DNA from: Candidatus Margulisiibacteriota bacterium
Lineage (GTDB): Bacteria; Margulisbacteria; WOR-1; O2-12-FULL-45-9
DNA: 15,056 nucleotides
Direction of reading: 5' to 3'
Assembly: GCA_030018645.1 (NCBI GenBank)
Contig: JASEHX010000021.1
Location: forward strand, 1-15,056
The notes below the pieces were generated by a model that was not told the origin of the DNA, searched no databases, and worked only from the letters and a program-made list of their open reading frames with translations. Below are positions 6,639 to 13,310 of the stretch, in pieces (within the stretch, counting starts at the first letter, position 1; each line of letters starts with the position of its first letter). The position numbers and the translations under genes are program-made.

Positions 6639-7192
6639 ATCCTCACGCCAAAGATGCCGGTGTGGAGATAAAGTTAGAGGATTTTTTTACCAAAGTCCTC
6701 TCCACTATCGGTAAAGTTACCGATAAGCAGGTGGCTGAACTATTAAAGAAAAGCAATCAAACTATTGCTGTTGCCGAGTCGCTGACTGGCGGATTAATTT
6801 CGGCCCATCTTTCCGCCTTGCCCGGCAGTTCGGAATATTTTATCGGCAGTATTGTTTGCTACCATACGCGCATCAAAGTTACCGAGGTGGGCGTTCCCGC
6901 CGCCAGCATTAACCAGCATGGCGCCGCCAGCAAAGAAACCGCCCTGGCTATGGCCGAAGGCATCCGCAGGAAATTTAAGACCGATATTGGCCTTTCTGCC
7001 ACCGGCTCGGCCGGGCCGCTAGCTCAAGCCCCCGCACCGCCGGGAAGAGTGTTTGTCGCCTTGGCTTCCAGTACCGGGGCGGAGTGGAAAGAGTTTAATT
7101 TGCAGGGAACCAGGACGGAAATTCGGGAAAAATCGGCCCAAGCCGCGCTGGGACTGCTTTGGCTGCACTTGGGCGGGTCGGAAATATTATAG
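6605..7192 (+). CDS. pncC: CinA C-terminal domain protein (nicotinamide-nucleotide amidase, PncC type)
   Basis: PncC-type enzymes deamidate nicotinamide mononucleotide to nicotinate mononucleotide, recycling NMN released, for example, by NAD-dependent DNA ligase. The 195-residue protein has the family motif IAVAESLTGGLISAHL, with the catalytic-region serine at residue 59; the commonly seen Cys of AESCTGG is Leu here. The middle strand GSIVCYHTRIKVTEVGV, the GSAGP loop and the closing strand PPGRVFVALAS are also present. The molybdopterin-binding N-terminal domain of full-length CinA is absent; instead there is an acidic, non-conserved extension of about 45 residues. It starts inside the end of pgsA. 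Its TAG stop overlaps the recA Shine-Dalgarno sequence, so cinA and recA are probably coupled, a pairing also seen in Gram-positive bacteria. Confidence 0.9.
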   Translation: MAEPDTAAVEINPHAKDAGVEIKLEDFFTKVLSTIGKVTDKQVAELLKKSNQTIAVAESLTGGLISAHLSALPGSSEYFIGSIVCYHTRIKVTEVGVPAASINQHGAASKETALAMAEGIRRKFKTDIGLSATGSAGPLAQAPAPPGRVFVALASSTGAEWKEFNLQGTRTEIREKSAQAALGLLWLHLGGSEIL

Positions 7193-7196
7193 GAGG
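7191..7196 (+). promoter_or_regulatory. Strong Shine-Dalgarno sequence of recA
   Basis: AGGAGG at 7191-7196, overlapping the cinA stop, lies eight bases before the recA ATG 7205. It is a full match to the anti-Shine-Dalgarno core and contrasts with the missing ribosome sites at ilvB and clpC. Confidence 0.85.
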
Positions 7197-7204
7197 TAAA
7201 GAAA

Positions 7205-8224
7205 ATGAGTGAAAAAATTAGTGAAAGTAAGAGTGAAAGCAAGAATGAAAATAAGAATAAGGCCTTGAATCTGGCGATCGCCCAAATTGAGAAAAATTTT
7301 GGCAAGGGTTCGATCATGAAGCTGGGGGAAACTTCAAAATTAAATGTAGAAGTTATCCCTTCGGGTTCCCTGTCCCTGGATATGGCTTTGGGGGTAGGCG
7401 GATTTCCCCGCGGCCGGGTAGTTGAAATATATGGCCCTGAAGGCGGGGGGAAAACCACGGTTTCCCTGCATGCCATTGCCGAATGCCAAAAAAGAGGGGG
7501 GATCGCGGCTTTTATTGACGCCGAGCATGCGCTTGATCCGGTCTATGCTAAAAAATTGGGGGTTGATGTCAGCAATTTATTGATTTCCCAGCCCGATTAC
7601 GGCGAGCAGGCATTGGAGATTGCCGAAACGTTAATTCGCTCCGGCGCCATTGATATTATTGTGGTTGATTCGGTGGCCGCGTTAGTGCCCAAACGGGAAA
7701 TTGAAGGAGAAATGGGAGATGCCCAAGTCGGCCTGCAGGCCCGCTTAATGTCCCAGGCCTTAAGGAAACTGACCGCCTGCATTTCCAAGTCCAAGACCGT
7801 CATGGTTTTCATCAACCAACTGCGCGAAAAGGTGGGGATCATGTTCGGCAACCCCGAAGTTACCCCCGGCGGAAGGGCTTTGAAATTTTATTCATCGGTC
7901 CGGTTGGATGTCCGCGCCGCCGAAAAAATTAAAGAGGACGATAAGATCATCGGGACGCGCGTGAGAGTTAAAGTAGTCAAAAATAAAGTCGCCCCGCCCT
8001 TCCGCGAAGCTAATTTTATTTTAATCCACGGCAAGGGGATTGTTTCAGAAGGTGAAATTATTGAACAGGGGCTCCAACACGAAATCATCAATAAAAGCGG
8101 CGCATGGCTGTCCTACGGCGCCGAAAAGATCGGCCAAGGATTTGACGGGGCCATTGCCTATTTAAAAGAAAATCCAAAGGTCGCCAGTAAAATTGAAGGT
8201 GAAATTCGCCGCAGGGCATCATAA
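7205..8224 (+). CDS. recA: Recombinase RecA
   Basis: RecA forms ATP-dependent filaments on single-stranded DNA for homologous recombination, repair and SOS induction. The 339 residues include the N-terminal helix AIAQIEKNFGKGSIMKLGE, a Walker A loop at residues 77-85 (GPEGGGKTT; the usual form is GPESSGKTT), DAEHALDP, the Walker B strand IDIIVVDSVAAL, the DNA-binding loop regions (EGEMGDAQVGLQARLMSQAL; FINQLREKVG) and the GGRALKFYSSVRLD block. The C-terminus ends in a basic IRRRAS without the acidic tail found in many RecA proteins. The first 17 residues are a hydrophilic Ser/Glu/Lys/Asn repeat encoded by an imperfect 12-bp tandem repeat. The gene is internal to the operon; I saw no LexA-like box just upstream. 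Confidence 0.98.
   Translation: MSEKISESKSESKNENKNKALNLAIAQIEKNFGKGSIMKLGETSKLNVEVIPSGSLSLDMALGVGGFPRGRVVEIYGPEGGGKTTVSLHAIAECQKRGGIAAFIDAEHALDPVYAKKLGVDVSNLLISQPDYGEQALEIAETLIRSGAIDIIVVDSVAALVPKREIEGEMGDAQVGLQARLMSQALRKLTACISKSKTVMVFINQLREKVGIMFGNPEVTPGGRALKFYSSVRLDVRAAEKIKEDDKIIGTRVRVKVVKNKVAPPFREANFILIHGKGIVSEGEIIEQGLQHEIINKSGAWLSYGAEKIGQGFDGAIAYLKENPKVASKIEGEIRRRAS
7208..7255 (+). repeat. Imperfect 12-bp tandem repeat at the 5' end of recA
   Basis: Four 12-bp units directly follow the start codon: AGTGAAAAAATT, AGTGAAAGTAAG, AGTGAAAGCAAG and AATGAAAATAAG. They encode SEKI, SESK, SESK and NENK, after which a half unit encodes NK. Being in frame, a change in copy number would lengthen or shorten the flexible RecA N-terminus without a frameshift. 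Confidence 0.75.
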
Positions 8225-8237
8225 ATATTTCGCTATT

Positions 8238-8243
8238 AGGAGG
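8238..8243 (+). promoter_or_regulatory. Strong Shine-Dalgarno sequence deciding the rny start
   Basis: AGGAGG at 8238-8243 lies eight bases before ATG 8252. The in-frame TTG 8246 is only two bases from it, too close, so ATG 8252 is preferred. Confidence 0.85.
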
Positions 8244-8251
8244 AATTGGTT

Positions 8252-9799
8252 ATGTTCTCTGAAATTATGCTCATTTCCGGAATTATTGCTCTTGCCGCCG
8301 CATTCGCCGGGATTGTTTTTTTGGGCGTGCGCCAAAAAGCATCCGAGCTGAAAGTAAAAATTGCCGAAGAATCGGCCAAACGAATTTTAGAAGATGCCAA
8401 GAAGGATGCCGAAAGGATCAAAAAAGAAGCGGTCCTGGAAGCCAAAGACCATGAACTGCGCCTGCGCAGTGAATTTGAAAGAGAAAGCAAAGAAAGAAAA
8501 GGCGAATTGCTGGCCCTGGAAAAAAGATTAGATTCGCGCGAAGATCGCCTGGAAAACCGCGAAAAAGAGGTGCAAAAAGCCGAGGCCGGCATTAAAAAAT
8601 TCCAGGAAGAGGTCTTGAAAATCCGTGAAAGCTTGGAGAAAGCCAAGGAGCTGTATATTAAAGATTTGGAGCGGGTGGCGGCTTTGTCGCGCGATGAAGC
8701 TAAAAAAGAGCTCTTGGCTAAGTTAGACGGCGAACTAGCTCATGATTTTGGCGAAAGGATCAAGGCCAATGAAGAAAAGATAAAAACTGAAAGCGATAAA
8801 AAAGCGCGGGAAATTTTGGCCACGGCTATCCAGCGCTGTGTGGTTGACCATGTGGTGGAAACTACTACCAGCATGGTTGACCTTCCTTCAGATGACATGA
8901 AAGGGCGCATCATTGGACGCGAAGGACGCAATATCCGGGTATTTGAAAACCTGACTGGAGTGGATTTAATTGTCGACGATACTCCCGAAGCAGTTATCTT
9001 ATCTAGTTTTAATCCCCTGCGCCGTGAAATTGCCCGCTTAACCCTGCAAAAGCTGATGGCTGACGGCCGGATCCATCCGACCAGGGTTGAAGAAATGTAT
9101 AAAAAGTCCCAGGACGAAGTAAAAGCCGCCATGTGGGAGGCCGGTGAACAATCCGCCATGCAGACCGGTGTACAGGGTTTGCCGGCAGTATTGATCCAAT
9201 TGCTGGGACGTTTGCACTACCGCACCAGCTACGGCCAAAACGTTCTCCAGCATTCGGTGGAAATGTCCATGGTGGCCGGCATGCTGGCCGCCGAGCTGGG
9301 AGTAAATGTCAATCTTTGCAAACGCGCTGCGCTTTTACACGATATCGGAAAAGCAGTTGACCAAGAAAACGAAGGGACTCATACCCGCTTGGGCGTGATG
9401 CTGGCGCAAAAGGCCGGAGAATCGCCCGAAGTGCTGCATGCCATCGAGGCGCATCACAATGATGTTGAACCCAGGACCATTGAGGCGATTATTGTCCAGG
9501 TTTGCGACGCGATTTCTTCTTCCCGTCCCGGGGCGCGCCGCGACACGTTGGAGGCCTATGTCAAACGGCTGGAAAACCTGGAAAATGTGGCCAAGTCCTT
9601 CCCTGGGGTGGAAAAATGCTACGCCATCCAGGCCGGCCGCGAAGTGCGCGTGATTGTTGAGCCGACTAAAATTGACGATAACGCCGCCGCTAAACTGGCG
9701 CACGACATTGCGAAAAAAATCGAAGCGGAATTAGAGTATCCCGGCGAGGTTAGGGTTACGGTAATACGGGAAATTAGGGCCAGCGATATAGCAAAATGA
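8252..9799 (+). CDS. rny: Ribonuclease Y
   Basis: RNase Y is the membrane-bound endoribonuclease that starts decay of many mRNAs. The 515-residue protein shows the standard order: one N-terminal transmembrane helix (about 3-25); a long charged coiled coil (about 30-185) rich in E/K/R heptads; a KH RNA-binding domain with KGRIIGREGRNIR near residues 217-229; and an HD metal-dependent phosphohydrolase domain with the HD pair at residues 363-364 (LLHDIGKAVD). It ends with the conserved GEVRVTVIRE strand. Length agrees with the family (about 510-520). It lies 27 bp after recA and its TGA overlaps the ymdB ATG, giving the recA-rny-ymdB order common in Firmicutes and related phyla. Confidence 0.97.
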   Translation: MFSEIMLISGIIALAAAFAGIVFLGVRQKASELKVKIAEESAKRILEDAKKDAERIKKEAVLEAKDHELRLRSEFERESKERKGELLALEKRLDSREDRLENREKEVQKAEAGIKKFQEEVLKIRESLEKAKELYIKDLERVAALSRDEAKKELLAKLDGELAHDFGERIKANEEKIKTESDKKAREILATAIQRCVVDHVVETTTSMVDLPSDDMKGRIIGREGRNIRVFENLTGVDLIVDDTPEAVILSSFNPLRREIARLTLQKLMADGRIHPTRVEEMYKKSQDEVKAAMWEAGEQSAMQTGVQGLPAVLIQLLGRLHYRTSYGQNVLQHSVEMSMVAGMLAAELGVNVNLCKRAALLHDIGKAVDQENEGTHTRLGVMLAQKAGESPEVLHAIEAHHNDVEPRTIEAIIVQVCDAISSSRPGARRDTLEAYVKRLENLENVAKSFPGVEKCYAIQAGREVRVIVEPTKIDDNAAAKLAHDIAKKIEAELEYPGEVRVTVIREIRASDIAK

Positions 9800-10581
9800 A
9801 GATATTGTTTATAGGGGATATTATTGGCAAGTACGGGAGGAGAATTGCGGAAGCGTGTATCCCTTCCCTTTCGCGTGAATATCTTCCTGACATTATAATC
9901 GCCAATGGCGAAAATTCGGCCCACGGCTACGGCATCACCGAAAAAGTATACAAAGAACTAATGGATATGGGGATTGATGTCATCACTATGGGCAATCACA
10001 TCTGGGATAAAAAAGAAATTGCCAAAAGCATCGAAAAATTTCCCAATATGCTGCGTCCGGCCAATTATCCCGACATTGTCCCGGGCAAAACTTTTATTTT
10101 TTTCGAAAAGAATGGATCAAAATTAGCCGTAACTAATTTATTGGGAAGAACTTTTTTGCCGCCCATGGACTGTCCTTTCCAAGCCATTGAAAAATTACTG
10201 CCTATCATCAAAAAGGAAACCAATCTGATCATTGTTGATGTCCATGCTGAAGCTACCTCCGAAAAATGCGCGCTGGGCTGGTTATTGGACGGCAAGGTTT
10301 CCGCCGTAATTGGGACCCATACGCATGTTATGACAGCGGACGAGCGCATCCTGCCGCAGGGCGCGGCCTTTATTACCGATGTCGGCATGGTCGGCTGTAT
10401 GGATTCAATTATTGGCATGAAAAAAGACCAAATTCTGCGGCGCTTCATTACCCAGATGCATGACAAATTTGAGCCGGCCGAAGGCGGCCCGGGATTATTT
10501 AATGCCGTCTTTTTGGAGATCGATCCCGCCAGCGGAAAAGCAACGGCAATCAAAAGGATTGCAAAGATAATTGAAGGATAG
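9796..10581 (+). CDS. ymdB: YmdB-family metallophosphoesterase (cyclic-nucleotide phosphodiesterase type)
   Basis: YmdB-family proteins (TIGR00282) are dinuclear metallophosphoesterases; members studied in Bacillus and Deinococcus act on 2',3'- or 3',5'-cyclic nucleotides. Expected metal ligands are visible: Asp8 in GDIIG, Glu39 and Asn40 in NGENSAHG, Asn67-His68 in GNHIWD, His150 in DVHAE, and His175/His177 in GTHTHV. The 261-residue length is typical. The start overlaps the rny stop as ATGA, implying translational coupling and a shared role in RNA or nucleotide metabolism with RNase Y. It is the last gene of the operon and converges on clpC with 13 bp between stop codons; no terminator hairpin is apparent. 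Confidence 0.93.
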   Translation: MKILFIGDIIGKYGRRIAEACIPSLSREYLPDIIIANGENSAHGYGITEKVYKELMDMGIDVITMGNHIWDKKEIAKSIEKFPNMLRPANYPDIVPGKTFIFFEKNGSKLAVTNLLGRTFLPPMDCPFQAIEKLLPIIKKETNLIIVDVHAEATSEKCALGWLLDGKVSAVIGTHTHVMTADERILPQGAAFITDVGMVGCMDSIIGMKKDQILRRFITQMHDKFEPAEGGPGLFNAVFLEIDPASGKATAIKRIAKIIEG

Positions 10582-10594
10582 CTTGCTCGGCCGG

Positions 10595-13030
10595 CTAACG
10601 CGGCGCATTGATGACCATTTTGTCTTTTTGGTATTTCAACTTAATTTTACTGCCGAAGCCAAAGCGCCCTTTTAATATCTCTTCCGACAGGGGATTCTCG
10701 ACTAAATCTTCAATTGTGCGGCGCAGAGGGCGGGCGCCCAGCTTAGGGTCATAACCTTTTTCGACCAAAAACTCTTTGGCCTTCTTATCCACGGCCAGTG
10801 AAATCCCCTTTTCCCCTAAGCGATCGTTAACTTCTCCCAGCATAATCTCTGCGATTTTGGCCAAATCTTCTTTAGAAAGCGGGCGAAAAACAATTTGTTC
10901 ATCGACCCGGTTTAAAAATTCGGGGCGGAATTGTTTTTTTAATTCGTCGAGGACGGTCGTTTTCATGCGGTCGTAACTAGCTTCAGTATCGGTGCGGGCA
11001 ACAAAACCCATCGCAGATTCTTTGCTGATCAATTCGGCGCCTGCGTTGCTGGTCATAATGATGACCGTGCTGCGAAAATCAATTTGCCTCCCTTCCGCAT
11101 CAGTAATGTGGCCTTCATCTAAAATTTGCAAAAGCACGTTCATGACGTTCTGGTGGGCTTTTTCAATTTCATCAAACAAGACCACTGAATGGGGCCGGCG
11201 GCGGACGGCTTCGGTCAATTGCCCGCCCTCGCCAAAGCCAACGTAGCCGGGCGGCGAGCCCACCATGCGGGAAACCGTATGCTGTTCCAGGTACTCGGAC
11301 ATATCAATGCGCACCATCGCTTCAACGTCGCCAAACAGGAATTCCGCCAGCCGTTTGGCCAATTCAGTTTTTCCTACCCCGGACGGACCTAAAAAAATAA
11401 AAGAACCAATCGGACGTTTGGGATCTTTTAGCCCGGCCCGCGCGCGGCGGATGGACTTGGCAATGGCCGCTACCGCCTCGCTTTGTCCAACGAGATGCTT
11501 TTCTATTTCTTTTTCCATTTGCAAAAGCCGTTCCGTTTCTTCAGCCGTTAATTGGGTAACGGGAACCCCGGTCCAAGCTGAAACAACTTGGGCAATAATT
11601 TCGGTGTTGACTTCGGGCAGGCCTTCGCGAGTTAATCCCGAAAGTTTTTTAGAGGCGGCCTCATATTGCAGGCGCAGTGCGTCTTCCTTGTCGCGCAGTT
11701 GGGCGGCAGTTTCAAATTCCTGGCTCTCCACCGCCTTTTCTTTCTCATCTTTTACTTTTTCAATCTCTTTGGTAATTTCCACCAATTCCGGCGGGGCAAC
11801 CGACGATTGCAGCATGACTTTTGATGCTGCTTCGTCAATCAGGTCAATGGCCTTATCGGGCATGAATCGGTCAGCAATATAGCGCGCCGCCAGCCGCGCC
11901 GCCGCTACCAACGCCTCGTCCGTAATTCTAACTTTATGGAAATCCTCATAGCGGCTGCGCAAACCCTTTAAAATTTCAATCGTATCCTGCACGCTGGGCT
12001 CTGCAACCATGACCGATTGGAAGCGCCGCTCGAGGGCTGGATCGGACTCGATCCGTTTTCTAAATTCATCAATGGTCGTTGCCCCAATGCATTGGACTTC
12101 GCCGCGCGCCAGCGCCGGTTTTAATATGTTGGCCGCGTCCATGGCGCCTTCCGCCGCCCCCGCCCCAATCAAGGTATGCAGTTCGTCAATAAAAAGAATA
12201 ATATTGCCGTCGCGGATCACTTCGTCCAACAATTTTTTCAGCCGTTCTTCAAATTCGCCCCGATAGCGCGTCCCCGCCACCAACAGTCCCAAATCCAGGG
12301 TTACCACCCGTTTGGAAAGAAGCGAAGGAGGAGTATTTCCGCTATTGATCCTTTGCGCCAAGCCTTCAACAATAGCCGTTTTGCCTACCCCCGCCTCCCC
12401 AATCAAGACCGGATTATTTTTCTTGCGGCGGGAGAGGATCTGGGTAACTCTTTCAATTTCTTTGGTCCGACCAATGACCGGGTCCAATTTCCGCGCCCGG
12501 GAGAGCGCCGTTAAATCGCGGCTGAAGCTGTCCAAAACAGGGGTGCGGGAAGCCCGCGGCATTTTCCTCTGTCCTCCCACAATGGTTTCACCTACTAAGG
12601 AAACAATCTGCGGTTTTGCCGAAGTGATTGAAATGCCAAAGGCCTTCAGTATGCCTCCTGTTAATCCTGTCCCCTCACGTAAAACCCCCAGGAACAAATG
12701 TTCTACCCCAACGTAGCTGTGCCCTAGTCCGCGGGCCTCGTCCCAGGCCAACTCGATGACCTTTTTCACCTGGGTATTAAAGGGAATTTCTACTCCCGGC
12801 TCACCGGTTCCTTCTTCTAAGCTAAGTGCTTCTTCGAGCTGTTCTTTCAGCTCGGCCGGGCTGATGCGAAAATAGTCAAGGGTTTTTAAGACCACCGGCT
12901 CGCCTTCGCGCAGCATCCCCAGTAATAAATGCTCTGAACCGACAAAATTGGAGCCGATGCGTTTGGCCTCTTCCTGCGCCGCCATGATGGCGCGGACGGC
13001 CTTTTCGGTGAATCGCTCAAACATCGCCAT
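10595..13030 (-). CDS. clpC: ATP-dependent Clp protease ATPase subunit ClpC
   Basis: ClpC is a hexameric AAA+ unfoldase that feeds substrates to ClpP, often with adaptor proteins. The 811 residues contain two Clp-N repeats (about 4-145), the first AAA+ domain with Walker A GEAGVGKT at 211-218 and Walker B ILFIDELH, a middle domain with a UVR-like motif (about 426-460; KAVESQEFETAAQLRDKED) that separates ClpC from ClpA and ClpB, and the second AAA+ domain with Walker A GPSGVGKT at 548-555 and VVLFDEIEKAH. A ClpP-loop region and the D2 C-terminal domain follow. The start at 13030 (MAMFERF) is supported by the promoter spacing; family members usually begin at the second Met, codon 13022-13024. 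No CIRCE or CtsR-like operator was recognised upstream. Confidence 0.96.
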   Translation of the reverse strand: MAMFERFTEKAVRAIMAAQEEAKRIGSNFVGSEHLLLGMLREGEPVVLKTLDYFRISPAELKEQLEEALSLEEGTGEPGVEIPFNTQVKKVIELAWDEARGLGHSYVGVEHLFLGVLREGTGLTGGILKAFGISITSAKPQIVSLVGETIVGGQRKMPRASRTPVLDSFSRDLTALSRARKLDPVIGRTKEIERVTQILSRRKKNNPVLIGEAGVGKTAIVEGLAQRINSGNTPPSLLSKRVVTLDLGLLVAGTRYRGEFEERLKKLLDEVIRDGNIILFIDELHTLIGAGAAEGAMDAANILKPALARGEVQCIGATTIDEFRKRIESDPALERRFQSVMVAEPSVQDTIEILKGLRSRYEDFHKVRITDEALVAAARLAARYIADRFMPDKAIDLIDEAASKVMLQSSVAPPELVEITKEIEKVKDEKEKAVESQEFETAAQLRDKEDALRLQYEAASKKLSGLTREGLPEVNTEIIAQVVSAWTGVPVTQLTAEETERLLQMEKEIEKHLVGQSEAVAAIAKSIRRARAGLKDPKRPIGSFIFLGPSGVGKTELAKRLAEFLFGDVEAMVRIDMSEYLEQHTVSRMVGSPPGYVGFGEGGQLTEAVRRRPHSVVLFDEIEKAHQNVMNVLLQILDEGHITDAEGRQIDFRSTVIIMTSNAGAELISKESAMGFVARTDTEASYDRMKTTVLDELKKQFRPEFLNRVDEQIVFRPLSKEDLAKIAEIMLGEVNDRLGEKGISLAVDKKAKEFLVEKGYDPKLGARPLRRTIEDLVENPLSEEILKGRFGFGSKIKLKYQKDKMVINAPR

Positions 13031-13068
13031 AGCAGTTAGATTATAGCAACCACAAGATAGCGGCGCAA
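13031..13068 (-). promoter_or_regulatory. clpC promoter: -35 TTGCGC, 17-bp spacer, extended -10 TGCTATAAT
   Basis: On the minus strand TTGCGC (13068-13063) is followed by a 17-bp spacer and a perfect TATAAT (13045-13040) preceded by TGC, an extended -10. The first clpC ATG begins nine bases after the box, so the predicted leader is about two or three bases, or about nine if translation starts at the third codon. No Shine-Dalgarno sequence is present. The 82-bp gap is shared with the divergent 65-aa gene, for which TATAAA at 13080-13085 is a weak -10 candidate. Confidence 0.65.
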
Positions 13069-13101
13069 GTTTTGCCCGTTATAAAACGATATAGATTACA
13101 G

Positions 13102-13107
13102 AAGGAG
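13102..13107 (+). promoter_or_regulatory. Shine-Dalgarno sequence of the 65-aa gene
   Basis: AAGGAG at 13102-13107 lies five bases before ATG 13113. This is the main evidence that the small ORF is translated. Confidence 0.75.
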
Positions 13108-13112
13108 ACACG

Positions 13113-13310
13113 ATGTCCAAAGAGACGCAATCTGCCCAAGAAACCACTATCATTATGGTCGGCGACACCTTGTTTAGGACCAGCGGCAATATCCTTTTTG
13201 AGAACTGCGAACACAGCCCTTATGTTTTAGCCAGCAACCCCCTGCTTTCCAAGATGGAAGGCTACCTTGAGCAGGGAATTAATATGCTGATAAAGAGGGT
13301 TAAGGGCTAA
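13113..13310 (+). CDS. Small protein of unknown function (65 aa)
   Basis: I do not recognise this protein. It has a good ribosome site and balanced composition, and it fills the space between clpC and the kinase gene without conflict. The N-terminal 10 residues are polar. A likely beta-rich part follows (TTIIMVGDTLFRTSGNILF), then an ENCEHSPY turn with a single Cys, and an amphipathic C-terminal helix ending in basic residues (MEGYLEQGINMLIKRVKG). There is no signal peptide or membrane segment, so it should be cytosolic. It is transcribed divergently from clpC across an 82-bp shared promoter region, and its TAA overlaps the kinase stop codon. A regulator or adaptor linked to ClpC is one possibility but is speculation. 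Confidence 0.7.
   Translation: MSKETQSAQETTIIMVGDTLFRTSGNILFENCEHSPYVLASNPLLSKMEGYLEQGINMLIKRVKG

Noticed and set aside
10570..10620. Bidirectional terminator between ymdB and clpC
   Set aside because: Only short GC palindromes (around CGGCCG) and a 4-bp TAGC/GCTA stem are present, with no T-runs on either side.
11265..11882. A 205-codon plus-strand ORF opposite clpC
   Set aside because: The Ser-rich composition arises from the complement of clpC codons; no start signal or known domain is seen.
13069..13087. GTTTT-N9-AAAAC inverted repeat as a stress operator for clpC
   Set aside because: The arms are only five bases and match neither CIRCE nor the CtsR heptad repeat; chance is likely in an AT-rich promoter region.
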